A stretch of DNA of 64,000 nucleotides from the NCBI RefSeq assembly GCF_964340395.1, contig NC_135556.1, positions 14,083,910 through 14,147,909 on the forward strand, in the 5' to 3' direction. Origin of the DNA: Glandiceps talaboti. Its lineage: Eukaryota > Hemichordata > Enteropneusta > Spengelidae. Made by a program: the position numbers and the translations under genes. This document shows positions 13,390 through 26,053 of this stretch, piece by piece. Each line of letters opens with the position of its first letter. The first letter of the stretch is position 1. A model generated the notes under the pieces. The model searched no databases. It worked only from the letters and a program-made list of their open reading frames with translations, and was not told the DNA's origin.

Positions 13390-15110
13390 GCAGTTGTTAT
13401 TATGAACATACCAAGCCATAGAACTCATTCTATTACCATAAAGGAAATGAAAGTCTTTTGAGAAGCTTTGGTATTCTCTCTTGTGGCGGTGAGACACTGT
13501 CTTTGGATGAAATATTTATGACTCACGAAAGCTCTTAACGAAAATTCATCAAAAGTTTGAAGAGGACTTTCAATCAATGAATATTATGAGAAACAGCAAT
13601 TATTATAATGTCATAATTACAAGTAGTTTTATGAGTTAAACAGAATAGTGAAAAGATGTATGATTGATTACAGCTGTTGGTGGATTGTAATTTCCAAGAA
13701 ACAGGTCACCACATTTTTTTAATCAAATTTTTATTACATGGCCATAATTTAGGAAAGTGCAATGATTTCTGGATTACTCGGTATTGAACTAGATTGGACA
13801 TTCTTTTTATGAGTGTCATCACTATGGGTTTATGATACATGTATATTAACAGGTTCAATGAAATCATTTCTGTAAAAGAAGCAAAGTTGTGTTGATACAT
13901 AGAGATAACATAGACATACATGTAGGAATATGCATGATTACATGTGTACCAGCGATTACTTGCACTGGTGTGCGTGCATACTAGTGGTATTTTCACCGCA
14001 GTGCAGTACTGAAAACGTTATTGCATACGTGCATGCAAATGATATGCAAATGAGGACATGATCATTCGCTGCACACAAAATCATGTGATCACGCTGTTTG
14101 ATTATTATGGGAGTTATCTGCACTCATGCTTGCAGTGTTTTCTGCTGCTATGCTCATGAAAATACGGGCTCAGTGAACATTGCAAGCACTCGTGCAAATA
14201 CCCCTAGTACGCGTTCACGTGGCATGGGGTTCTGTCATATGACCATATGCAAATGACTATAGGCAAATATATAGATGTAGCAAATGAATGTGAAATTACT
14301 TTTGCGTAAGTTCATATCGATGCTAACCTCATACTGTGATACTCATTTACTAAACATTTAAGTGAACATGGTCAATTCACAAGGTATCTGTTCCCTTCCA
14401 ATAACAGTTTTGTACCCTGAAGAAAATGAGATAGATTTTGATGATGCCCATCAACCTCTCTATCATTGGTTGCTACTATGGCAACAATTTGCAGGACAAT
14501 AGATATGGAAATGAGTGTCAAAGGTCAAATTTGTTGATGAGAGGTTCCTAAGTATTAAATCATAAAAGCCAAAAATTGATTGAAAGGTAAATTTGATAAA
14601 ATCAATATTTCTTCTTCTAATTTAAACAGAAAAAAAAAGTCCTTCATTCCATCTCTCGGTAATTGAATTACACTATAATTATTCAGGAAGCAAAACATTA
14701 CTTTCGTACAAAATGCATAGGATGATGAAGTTAAGGATGGTCAAGGCATTCAAACTGTGTATGTTTTAAGTAAGGGTACAATCAGTATTTTTTGGTTAGT
14801 GAAAAGTAAACAAAATCTACCTGAGTTCCTCCAGTATTGTACCACTTAATTAAGAGTGTCGTTGTTTACTGGTAAGCCTTAGGGTGGGATTCTACCTGAG
14901 TTGAATTCCCGAAGTATATTTTAGTGATGCTCCTGTCAGCTGTTTTTTGTACACACTAAGCAAGGAAGCAGTGTCTTGGGTTGTATTTTGTTATATTTTT
15001 ATAAGTGACTTGTAGTGATAAGTTTATAAGTGAATTGCACGTGATTTAGTTTTGTTTATTAGGCAAATTAAAACTAAAGACTTTTTTTTTAATTACTTTA
15101 CTATATTTCA

Positions 15111-15275
15111 GGAAAGACATTAAGACTCATTTCAAAACAACTCTCTTGGGTTACTTGTTCAGCTCCTTTGAACATTACTGCATACTGGATTCAGGTGCAA
15201 CATAATGTAGTGATTGATTTGATTTTTTATTGATTTATTGATTGATAAATTAATTGATTGATTGTATTTTACATT
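15111..15275 (+). mobile_element. 3' end of a non-LTR (L2/CR1-like) retrotransposon
   Basis: A short coding-like stretch reads FRKDIKTHFKTTLLGYLF and then SSFEHYC, LDSGAT and stop. A TGATT/ATTG-rich tail follows. A second, inverted copy is at 16752-16889. Amino-acid changes between the copies are conservative and a 9-nt difference keeps the frame, which points to a once-coding reverse-transcriptase C-terminus. The K-x-H-F-type ending resembles L2/CR1 ORF ends; the class assignment is inference. Confidence 0.6.
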
Positions 15276-16448
15276 TCACTATATTTACATTAATATTTAT
15301 CTTTATATTTGTATTTGTATATATGTTTTACAATATATTTATATTTAGCTTATATTTTAGGGGGAGAAGGTAGCTACCTTCTTTCTTCAGTGAAAATTAT
15401 TGTCTCAACGGTATGACTGACATCTAATAGAGATAGCTACATCATGTACATGTATGTGTACATGTCCACTGATAATTGCAGTTTTTGTATCAATTTTCAA
15501 CCAGCAACATTTGTGGTTGTAATTTTAAGCCAGTGGGTTCCTTCCTTCCTCCCTCTATTCCCAGTTAATCATTTGTTTCCATTTGTAGTATTTCCTGTTG
15601 TGGTGAAATCATTTAACTCTTCCATTAATTCATTATCCATTTATATCTATCTGCAACTCGAGCGTACAACTGTACAGCCCTAGTAAGTGTGTACAGCATA
15701 GCCCTAGTAATTGTGTATAGCTGTCAACATCTGATACTGACAAATAAACATTATAGCATAAGCCTTCCTTTAAATGTACTTTTTTAGTACAAACTCTGAA
15801 ATATTTCACAACTAATGTAGAAATTATCGTTGTTTGATTCCAAATTCTCTTGGGATTTCCTGGACTATGTCAATTAGTCTACATCAGCCAAGTCTCCAAG
15901 AAGTGATTCCGTTATATGTGGTTACATTATTATACAATTATTATCATATTATCTGTAATACCCTTCAATTCCCTGATGAAACATTAATTTGATATAAAAC
16001 CTTACCAAATTTATACTCTTATAATATATTTCAATATATATGATATGGTATGTTATTAATATTATATGATATGTTGACCCGTTCATATTCAGTATGCACA
16101 AACAAATGTGCCTATAGTACTAGTAGTGGTATGATTAACATTCAAACTCATTTTGGGCAACTTGAACAAGACTGCGATGTTTTCCTTGAAATTTTTTGTT
16201 ATTGTGACATTAGTATGGGTGAGCTCTATTAGTGAAGATATGTCACCATACAACAAGATTAATAATAATATGGTTCTATTTTCATCCCTAGATACAGGTT
16301 GTATTAGATACATTGTAGTAATCATAAACTGTGGGATTCAAACATTGGGGAATAGCGTTGATCAGGTATAGGGATCTTTCACCAAACAAGTCCTCAATCA
16401 CTATGATAACCTATGAAAACAGAGAATGATGAAAAGAGTCAATCAATA

Positions 16449-16751
16449 TTGCATAACAACATGCCATAGCAAGCATTGTAAAATATACAAAAATAACATA
16501 CAGAAATAATTTAAAAGTAAATACAATACAATTCTTTAACCAGTTGCTGGAATAACAATTCAGTTGCATTGATCAATCCATCTGCGCATCAATAAATCAA
16601 TCAATCAATCAAGCAATCAATCAATCAATCGATCTTTATTGCATAACAACATGCCCTAGCAAGCATGATAAAGCATACGAAAATAACATATATACAGAAG
16701 TCAAGTTAATACAATACAATCTTTTAACCAACTTCTGGAATAACAATTCAT
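16449..16751. repeat. Duplicated 112-bp element with (AATC)n spacers
   Basis: The block starting TTGCATAACAACATGCC occurs at 16449-16562 and again at 16638-16751. The copies are separated and followed by AATC repeats. The preceding TCTTTATTGCATAACAAC resembles the antisense 3' end of a LINE or SINE. It directly adjoins the inverted LINE end at 16752. Confidence 0.8.
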
Positions 16752-16889
16752 AATCAATCAATCAATCAATCAATCAATCGATACATTCTGTTGCACCTGA
16801 ATCCAGTACACAGTATTGTTCAAAGGAACTGAACAAGTAACTCAGTAGGGTTGTTTTGAAATGTCCTGTGTAAGTCTTAATGTCTTTCC
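16752..16889 (-). mobile_element. Second, inverted copy of the non-LTR 3' end
   Basis: Reverse complement of the 15111 element: WKDIKTYTGHFKTTLLSYLF, SSFEQYC, LDSGAT. Its ATTG-type tail lies toward lower coordinates, as expected for minus orientation. It has a 9-nt in-frame insertion relative to the first copy. Confidence 0.6.
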
Positions 16890-18779
16890 AGAATTTATCA
16901 CGCGTTGGAGACAAACACAGTTCACTCACTCTATACATGTATGTTTCTCTCAGCAGTGAGAGCCATTACTGTCTTCGTACTGTGATCAATGTAATATTAA
17001 TATTGGGATTTTGGATATATACCAATTAAACCTTTTTGTAAAATTTGAAATAAAGCTGAAAACTCTTACTGATTAGAATTATATATTTTCATTGCTGTCT
17101 CTCTCTTTCATTCATTCATTCATTCATTCATTCATTCATTTTGAATTCAGTGTGAAAAAACAACATATAGACATTATTGCATAGCATTGTTGCTCATTCA
17201 GTTTGATTGATTTCGTAAAACATAATTATAATGTTTTGATGTGAGAAAATATACAAATATTGATTTTCGAATAATATGATCAAATGTCTGATTTCTATAA
17301 ACCGAGAATTCAGAATAACAAAAATATCGATATCAGGCAGTTTGACAAACAATTTCAGAAACGATTTCAACTGCAATTTGTGCAATGGGAGGATAACTAA
17401 TTTGTACTAGAGTTGAGTAGATGAAGAGAGAGTAAAATGATGGATAATTGGTTATCAAATACGTGAACAGGAAATAAGTGTAGGACGAAAACAAAAAATG
17501 GATGTTTATCGACAGCGATAAATAACCATTAATATGTTTGTCCCGAAGTTTCCATGCAGGATTTCAGTTTACAAAGGAATAAATACCACTGAGTTGTTTC
17601 ATTATAAACATGCAAGACACTGTATCATTTAAAGCAGTTGACACACACACGTACAAGTACACATAAAACATTCCACAGTTGTTATTTCAACAATTTACTA
17701 ATGCACCTGTAGTCTGTCTTAACAAGTCAGAAGTCACATGAGGATATTGTTATCTTGTCTTGTGGCATCACTATACCCAGTTATAGCAGTGTCAGGCCTT
17801 CCTTTGCATTGCTATCCAAACTTGACTCATTGTCATTAATACAATACTCTAGACAATGAGTTGTTGTAATAGCAGGCTGAGTGACACAGCTATGCCATGC
17901 TCCACATCTCACCATTATCATTAAAATTACAGTGTACAATATACCTGCAACCACACTGACTAACCACATCTTGTATCGCAGTACCTAATCAAAGCTTCCC
18001 CCAACACAATACCATCGTCCTCCTTTTCAAATAATTCTTTCCTTTTCCTTCTTCTGTTTTTATGAGTAACTGATAACAAAACAGACTTAGGGACTATGTA
18101 CGTCATTGAGCAGCTGTTTTTACGTAAATGCAGTCAAGTGTAAATCAAAAGCTGTTGATTTGAACGCCTGTTCATCTTTCTCTGTTTGTTTTTTATTTTC
18201 TTTGTGCTAATTGTTGAAATCTGTTGAGATACAGTAGCGCAATCAGCAGAACGTCAGTATTCATTAAAAAAATGGTTTCCTGTTTCAAAAACAACTTTGT
18301 TCTATTGCCACCACCATGACTGGTATGTTTTTTTTAACACCATGATAGCATCCTGGTAGTGTTTTATATGACTGCCAGGATGGAATCTGAAGTCCGGAGT
18401 CTTCCCCAGACATTTCACATTCCCAAGTGTTTGTTGGTGGTAATTCACCGCTGTGTCAGTGACACCACTCTATCAGTGAACCGTTACATGCATTGTTCAT
18501 ATTATTATCCTTGAGGCTCTCATTATTTCATATTATTGTGTAGAATTCTTGTTAACCTGTCTTTAATATATCATTTTTCAATACAGGGTTAGAAGAACTC
18601 TGTCTGTGTCAATACCCTGTAATGATTTCATCATATTTTACTAAGTGGAATATTAGATGTTTATCTAAAAAATTTATAGCTGAATATGAAAACATCCATT
18701 ATAACTAGGTCCAGAGTTACTTTAATATCATGGTATAATGGATATTAGGTACCATTCAGTCAGAATTGAGAAGGTTTGA

Positions 18780-19025
18780 TAACTCAGCCAATCAGAGTAC
18801 GATATTCACAGTTCTGCTATCCATGTCAGCCAATCAGAGAACAATGTTGGTAGTTCTGCTATCCATATCTCAGCCAATCAGAGAACAGTGTTGCTAGTTC
18901 TGCTATCCATATCTCAGCCAATCAGAGAAAGAGGATATTGTTGTGCTCAATATTATCTAATGAAAGAATTGAAGATTTCGCCATCTAATAGTACCACAAC
19001 CAATCAGAGAAAGGACTGAAAACTT
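18780..19025. repeat. About 42-44 bp minisatellite with CAGCCAATCAGAGA core
   Basis: Core copies at 18785, 18827, 18871 and 18915 are spaced 42, 44 and 44 bp. A further CCAATCAGAGAAAGGA lies near 19009. Between cores the unit reads GTTCTGCTATCCATATC. Confidence 0.88.
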
Positions 19026-19609
19026 CAAACCAATCTTACACAATTAGAAGATAGGCTAGTTATTTTGTTAGAGGGCAGGTAAAAAAAATCCAGATATTTT
19101 ACTTGAAATCTATGCAAATTTTACTGGATTTCCCTCGATGTGTGAGTAAAATTCCTAATCTTAGCAAGACACTGAGATATATACTGTACTGCAAATAACC
19201 TCATCATATATATCAGGATTTGTTAGTGCGTAATGTAGAGAAAGTGTCTAAGATTTTATAGGGTAATTGTTTAATAGTAGCATTAAAAGCCAATTAGACA
19301 AATGTACATGTAGTGTTCTGTTTTATCACAAATTGTTACACTTTCAGCCACTTGTAAGTTTGGTTTCTATGGCAACATACATGTATGCATCCTTGAAGAA
19401 TACAGAATTCCTATACTGCATAGATTCAGTCAGTATCAATTAAAGTACACAGCACTCAGCGTGTATAGTGTTATAAATCTGCTACTAAGTGCACAATGTC
19501 TTTTGGAAATTAGTTTGTGGCTCAGATTGGTGTTTTATATGTATTGTATGTAATCCTAACACCATGTACCAGTAGATTACAACTTGCATTGCCCATTTAG
19601 TTCAAATGC

Positions 19610-19655
19610 ATGCAGTTGTGTGTTTGTGTGTGTGTTTGTGTTTGTGTTCGTGGTT

Positions 19656-19690
<35 letters not shown>

Positions 19691-19910
19691 TGCGTTTGCG
19701 TTTGTGTTTGTGGTTGTGTTTGTGTTTGTGTTTGTGTTTGTTTTTGTGTGTATGTGTGTGTGTGTATGTGTATTTGTATGTGTATGTATGATAGAGATAT
19801 GTATAGCTCATATTAAAGTATCCATCATGTATGTGTGTATAACTATATGTGTATGTTTTTGTGTTTGTGTATGTGTATGTAAGCGTGTGTGTGTGTGTGG
19901 GGGGGGGGTA
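19610..19910. repeat. GTGTTY hexanucleotide and TG-rich tract
   Basis: GTGTTT, GTGTTC and GCGTTT hexamers (19613-19742) pass into TG/TATG repeats, an interruption (19790-19830), then more TG and a G9 run near 19900. The Val/Phe/Cys-rich and His/Lys-rich frames on either strand come from it. Confidence 0.93.
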
Positions 19911-20806
19911 GACAGGAGGGGGTAACTGCTTGTCATTTTGAATAAAGTAAACTGTATCTCAAGGTTCAGTTTGGTAGGATAGAAGACGTACAGCGGAACA
20001 AATAACATAAATGGATTGTTACCTTTATTGTTATTGATTGCTATTAGAAAGTCTAGTTATCTATAATTATTTCCAATCAGTGTGACCGTTCAAATTCTCA
20101 AGGCTTCAGTAGAATCCACACAAACTAAGTACAAATAAAAGTCTAAACAGGTTTTCACCATATAGTAAGTTGTAAGGGGAAAACCAAACTTTAGTACGCC
20201 ACAGGAATTGCTGTGTGGTGACATTGATGTATCAGTTGGCTTAGAAAGTACATCTACTAGGAAAAAAAATGTTTTTTTGTCGGTGTTTTCATTACTTTGT
20301 GATCATAAGAACATGCAAGCTAATCCTGATGTCACCAAGATGAGTAATTAGATGTTATTCTAGAATATTTTTCTTCATTCAGGCAAGGAAAATATGAGTG
20401 ACCTAAAGGGTCTTTGTCACTACGTGTCGCTAGATGAGTAGTGAAAACCCCATAGGTCATGAGTATTTCCAAGCTGAATGAAGAAAAATATTGGAAAATA
20501 ACATAATTATACCAGCATCAGTGATATCAAAGAAAAATTGAAGAAAATAATATTAATTTTGAATGTTTTTACTCATATATCGAATATAGCATAACCAGTG
20601 ATGTAGACATGTGTTGCCGTTATGTACTGGCGGTAGAACAACCAGAGTATATATTCCATATCATTTGTTCTGAGTGGCTCATGTATGGTATAGTGGTAAT
20701 AGTATAGTTCTTTAATTAGATCATATCAAAGTGAACAAAATACATTGTATGCTGTACATGTCAGCAGACATGAATTACCAACCATCCATATCACAACACA
20801 GAGATC

Positions 20807-21146
20807 TTAAAGTGACCATACGGATGAGGATTGTGAATTTATTTTGGATTTTTTAATTTATAAAACAATTACATCATGGCTTGCTACTTGAAAAATAAAT
20901 GATGTGAAACAACATATACCAAGTCATTGTTTGTAACTCAGTATATTGCAAAAGATTAAAAAAATGTGTATTACAATAACAAACTTTTTACACATTTTTG
21001 TAGCTTTTTGCACTATTGAGTTACAAATAATGAATCGGTCAATGTTGTTTCGTGTAGATTTTTCAAGTATGAAGCCATGATAAAATTGTTTTGTAAATTA
21101 AAAATCCAAAATAAATACCCAATTCTCTTCCATATGGCCACTTTAA
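20807..21146. mobile_element. TTAA-flanked palindromic MITE, complete copy (340 bp)
   Basis: The left end TTAAAGTGACCATA (20807) and the right end TATGGCCACTTTAA (to 21146) are inverted. Inner arms pair TTGGATTTTTTAATTTA with TAAATTAAAAATCCAAA, and TTTGTAACTCA with TGAGTTACAAA. TTAA at both edges is the target duplication typical of piggyBac-type elements. Two relatives occur at 33908 and 51466. Confidence 0.85.
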
Positions 21147-21702
21147 GAACTCATTACTGATATGAATTCAATAATAATCAATAGTACTTGATTTATACAT
21201 GCATTACTTGTAGAAAAGGACAACATATATATCATGAGAAATTAACGATAAAAACATTTTACCTCGTTATTCTGTACATGATTAATTGTGTTTGTACATT
21301 TTGTGATATGAATGTAATATATCTTGACAAAGTAGAGATGAAAGTTTTAGCAAGATTATATTGATAACTGATGATAATTGATAATGGGATGATTTATAAT
21401 TCATGATAATGGGAAATTGTTATTTGTTCTCGAAGGGAAGCCAGGAAGTGAATTATAAAAAGTGTAAAAGTGATAATGAGATTTGTTATTGTGAGTGCCT
21501 AGATAACCGTATGACGTGTCTAGAGAATAGTCCATATAGGTGAATACTTGGGAGACTAGAGTAACTATACCTGTACATGTAAAGAGAATTGTTATCAACA
21601 GATATAATATGCCAATTACAACTGATGACATCAGACTGTGGACAAATGGAACCTGTTATAAACAGATAAACTGAATTGGATTAATAACACTTGGCACAGC
21701 AT

Positions 21703-21899
21703 GTTGGAAGTACAGAGAGACTTGTATTTTGCATTTCATCATTTGATAAGGACAGTTTTATGGCGTCTTTACATAATAATAGTTCATGTTCACAAACAAA
21801 TTTCCAGTTTGGTGGCATTTCATGGACACATAAAGAGGCCATAAAACTGTTCTTATCAAACCATGGTATATAAATACAAGTCTCTCTGTACTTCCAATA
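21703..21899. mobile_element. Palindromic MITE, about 197 bp
   Basis: TTGGAAGTACAGAGAGACTT at the left pairs with AAGTCTCTCTGTACTTCCAA at the right. Inside, TTTGATAAGGACAGTTTTAT pairs with ATAAAACTGTTCTTATCAAA. Non-coding; the short frame across it is chance. Confidence 0.82.
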
Positions 21900-22545
21900 T
21901 GGTCAGGAGTCTGCGCTATTACTAAACTTCATTTTTGCACTTCTAACCAATTTTCGAAAACTCTCACACCTTCAGTGGTAACAGGTTCTGTATTTACTAC
22001 ATCTGTGTTGATAAGTTGATTAAAATTTACTTCTGATGTGAGATACAGTACTGGGTTTTTGGTAGTATTTTACATGTAATGTGTTTACCATGATCATGTT
22101 TTTACACATTGCATGATTGTAGTGATGTGATGTGACCTGTTGCAAGTTTTCATCATGATATGGTTTACTATGTATATAAACGTGTCAATCGTCACACTTG
22201 TACACCATTCAGGGGGAGAGGGAGGGTTTTTTTCCTAAACGAATAAAGTTCATTTATTGAACTTCTGCGACATTGTGCGATCATCCCTAACAGGGTTACA
22301 CACAGTCATTACTTGCAATAACTCCATCAGGTGAAATGTAGACTGTAAAACATTTTGTGAGGTGGGAATATCCCATAATAGTTCATGATACTCAAAGTGA
22401 CCTGTTCTTTGTTTCTTACTATTAAAGGTACTAAAGGAATTAATAAAGCTTTTTATATCCCTGCAAATCAAATTGTCTGCCATTATTGTCAAGTGAGCCT
22501 CATGCATGTTCACTGCATTGTTGAAATACATCGTTAGCTGCTCAT

Positions 22546-22591
22546 ACCTCCTAGCCTTCATACTGACATATTCCTTGAAGGGCTAGGAGGT
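22546..22591. repeat. Short hairpin
   Basis: ACCTCCTAGCCTTCA and TGAAGGGCTAGGAGGT form a 15-bp stem with one bulge around a 15-nt loop. Function unknown. Confidence 0.6.
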
Positions 22592-23575
22592 ACAACCAGC
22601 CAAAGATCTATCTACACAGCACAGTGAACAGACTACAGGAAAGTTAGCTAGTTTTATGCTTAATTTTGTCAAAAGCATTTTATATTCATCGCCAGGACTT
22701 CAATCTTTCTGCACTTGTATACTTATGCAAATACCCATATCGTAGCTGAAAAACAAGAGAGGAGGAACAGATAAAATCCATGCCCAACCCCAGCCACAAT
22801 CTTAAATTAATAGACAAACTTGCTTTATCTGTAGTGTAACATATCTTCTCCCCGAATGAATTATTTTGATATGATCCATTGTACCTAGTCCCAGAGATGT
22901 CTCACTCCATGAATTTTCAAGCACAGCTATAATTGTGAAATTAATATTTTATAACCCAAACCTTGTGAATGCTATTATTTGTCATAGAATTTAGTCACAA
23001 TATTACTGAGATACAATCAAGGTAAATCCCCAGCTTTGTGATGTTTGACTTCAAAAATAAAAAAAAGAGAATTGGTTGACCAAACTTGTGATAAGTATTA
23101 ATTCCCATGTCAAATAAGGTATTAGCTAGAGTCAAGTATGCGTTCCATTCAGCATAATGGCTGCTTATTCCTTTCTTCCCTATTTTCAATACTGGATCCG
23201 TTAGGAATAATGCCTTGAATATCATCCAGGTAAACAGACTTGTATAACGGGTGAAAGGAAATCCTAGGGGATGCTACTGTTATCATCTGTAACGTATATG
23301 GAGAAATGATAATGATGATCTTGGGATTTGCTTGATTAGGTGTTTTTTTTCTCTTTTCAACACTTTTGAAAGCAGATTAACAATGTGGTAGGTGTTTCAT
23401 TTTATATCTGTACATGTATATATCTCATTGAATATATGATGAATGACTTGTCTAGTTTCCTGGAGAAACATAAATAATTGATTTTAACTCTGATAAAGTA
23501 TTATTATAGTGTTGCAAAGATCTGTTACATTCAAGAACTATGGGAAAACTTTGGAAAACTTTGATTAGTTAGACA

Positions 23576-24047
23576 TTAAAGGGGAACACCACTCCAGGAA
23601 TTAAAAGGTATTTTCATAAACTTTTGGGATCTAGAGAGTCATTTCGTGATTTCACATCCCATAATTTTAGCTCAGTTGCCAAGAAACACGAAATTAAATC
23701 TCTTTTCCACCTCTAGTGCTCTTTACATAGTACACTTTTGTCTCATGGGACTTAGCAGACATGAATATGAATTAGATGCACACTGAATATTCATGGCTAT
23801 TTATCTGAAGGAAATAAGCTCTAAGGAGTCATGAATATTCAGTGTGCATCTAACAAGTATTAGTGTAAAGACCCATAATACAATGGTGTTCCACTGAAAG
23901 AACACTAGAGGTGAAAAAGATCAAGTTTCACTTTGATATTTCTTCACAACTGAGGAAAAATTATGTGATGCGAAATTACGAAATGGCTCTCCAGAACCCA
24001 AAGTTTATGAAGATAGCTTTATTTCCTGGAGTGGCGTTCCCCTTTAA
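23576..24047. mobile_element. TTAA-flanked palindromic MITE, 472 bp (copy 1)
   Basis: The ends TTAAAGGGGAACACCACTCC and GGAGTGGCGTTCCCCTTTAA are inverted and differ by one base. The arms pair across the element, including an inner stem TTAGATGCACACTGAATATT with AATATTCAGTGTGCATCTAA. No coding frame. The TTAA borders suggest piggyBac-type mobilisation. Confidence 0.87.
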
Positions 24048-24970
24048 GATGTGACGTTTTGTGCCACCCTATCAGCCAACAGCAGTTGGCTACTGCAGTG
24101 GCACGACACGTAGCACACAGACTAATGATTTTATGTCATACATCAGAAGTTATGTTTTGATTTAGAAATGTAAGTGTATTATTTCTTATCTCCAATTCAA
24201 GTATTTGAGCACAGAAATAAAACAACAAACGAACATTTAGAGGGGGGGAGAATACACAATAAAAACATTATATGATGCATACTGTTAAATTGTCTTACAC
24301 ACAGTCTGCAAAAAACCTAGCCCAGAATTGTAATTCTGTTCCTGATAGCAATCACAGATAACTTAGTTTTAATAAAATTATTATCATTTTTAATAATCAG
24401 ACGTGACCAGTAACTTTCGACTACCGTGGATATTTCTACCTGAAACAGATAGCTTGTGTACACACATATTGAAAGTAGTCCAGACTAATTCATTATATAT
24501 CTATGATGTTTTTATGTGGACAAGGAGTTCTTGAATCGTATCACCAGTCTGTCCTTTCAATAAACGACTTGGACTGTTCTTTTATTTGAATGTGTGTTGG
24601 AATTTATTTGTGTGGATTGGAAATGTGTTGGCATTTTTGACAAGATGTATGTTACTTCCTAGGGGATGCTACTGTTATCATCTGTAACGTATATGGAGAA
24701 ATGATAATGATGATCTTGGGATTTGCTTGATTAGGTGTTTTTTTTCTCTTTTCAACACTTTTGAAAGCAGATTAACAATGTGGTAGGTGTTTCATTTTAT
24801 ATCTGTACATGTATATATCTCATTGAATATATGATGAATGACTTGTCTAGTTTCCTGGAGAAACATAAATAATTGATTTTAACTCTGATAAAGTATTATT
24901 ATAGTGTTGCAAAGATCTGTTACATTCAAGAACTATGGGAAAACTTTGGAAAACTTTGATTAGTTAGACA

Positions 24971-25442
24971 TTAAAGGGGAACACCACTCCAGGAATTAAA
25001 AGGTATTTTCATAAACTTTTGGGATCTAGAGAGTCATTTCGTGATTTCACATCCCATAATTTTAGCTCAGTTGCCAAGAAACACGAAATTAAATCTCTTT
25101 TCCACCTCTAGTGCTCTTTACATAGTACACTTTTGTCTCATGGGACTTAGCAGACATGAATATGAATTAGATGCACACTGAATATTCATGGCTATTTATC
25201 TGAAGGAAATAAGCTCTAAGGAGTCATGAATATTCAGTGTGCATCTAACAAGTATTAGTGTAAAGACCCATAATACAATGGTGTTCCACTGAAAGAACAC
25301 TAGAGGTGAAAAAGATCAAGTTTCACTTTGATATTTCTTCACAACTGAGGAAAAATTATGTGATGCGAAATTACGAAATGGCTCTCCAGAACCCAAAGTT
25401 TATGAAGATAGCTTTATTTCCTGGAGTGGCGTTCCCCTTTAA
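24971..25442. mobile_element. TTAA-flanked palindromic MITE, 472 bp (copy 2)
   Basis: Same element as at 23576, displaced by exactly 1,395 bp as part of the tandem duplication, so it is not an independent insertion. Confidence 0.87.
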
Positions 25443-26053
25443 GATGTGACGTTTTGTGCCACCCTATCAGCCAACAGCAGTTGGCTACTGCAGTGGCACG
25501 ACACGTAGCACACAGACTAATGATTTTATGTCATACATCAGAAGTTATGTTTTGATTTAGAAATGTAAGTGTATTATTTCTTATCTCCAATTCAAGTATT
25601 TGAGCACAGAAATAAAACAACAAACGAACATTTAGAGGGGGGGAGAATACACAATAAAAACATTATATGATGCATACTGTTAAATTGTCTTACACACAGT
25701 CTGCAAAAAACCTAGCCCAGAATTGTAATTCTGTTCCTGATAGCAATCACAGATAACTTAGTTTTAATAAAATTATTATCATTTTTAATAATCAGACGTG
25801 ACCAGTAACTTTCGACTACCGTGGATATTTCTACCTGAAACAGATAGCTTGTGTACACACATATTGAAAGTAGTCCAGACTAATTCATTATATATCTATG
25901 ATGTTTTTATGTGGACAAGGAGTTCTTGAATCGTATCACCAGTCTGTCCTTTCAATAAACGACTTGGACTGTTCTTTTATTTGAATGTGTGTTGGAATTT
26001 ATTTGTGTGGATTGGAAATGTGTTGGCATTTTTGACAAGATGTATGTTACTTC

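Larger units (their letters stand above)
23262..26053 (+). repeat. 1,395-bp tandem duplication (two copies)
   Basis: Copy 1 is 23262-24656 and copy 2 is 24657-26053, each beginning TCCTAGGGGATGCTACTG. All segments I compared line by line at the 1,395-bp offset are identical. The junction microhomology is TTCCT/TTC. Each copy contains a full TTAA-flanked MITE. The near-perfect identity means a very recent duplication or an assembly duplication. Confidence 0.93.

Noticed and set aside
13706-13996. Minus-strand frame ending YRVIQKSLHFPK, a string sometimes produced by mariner-type ends
   Set aside because: I could not find matching inverted ends or a target duplication on both sides, so the element boundaries cannot be supported.
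22250-22561. 103-codon minus-strand frame that looks protein-like (MKARRYEQLTMYFN start)
   Set aside because: I recognise no domain, no neighbouring exon joins it convincingly, and an open frame of this length is expected by chance in 64 kb. It might be a transposon fragment, but I cannot support it.
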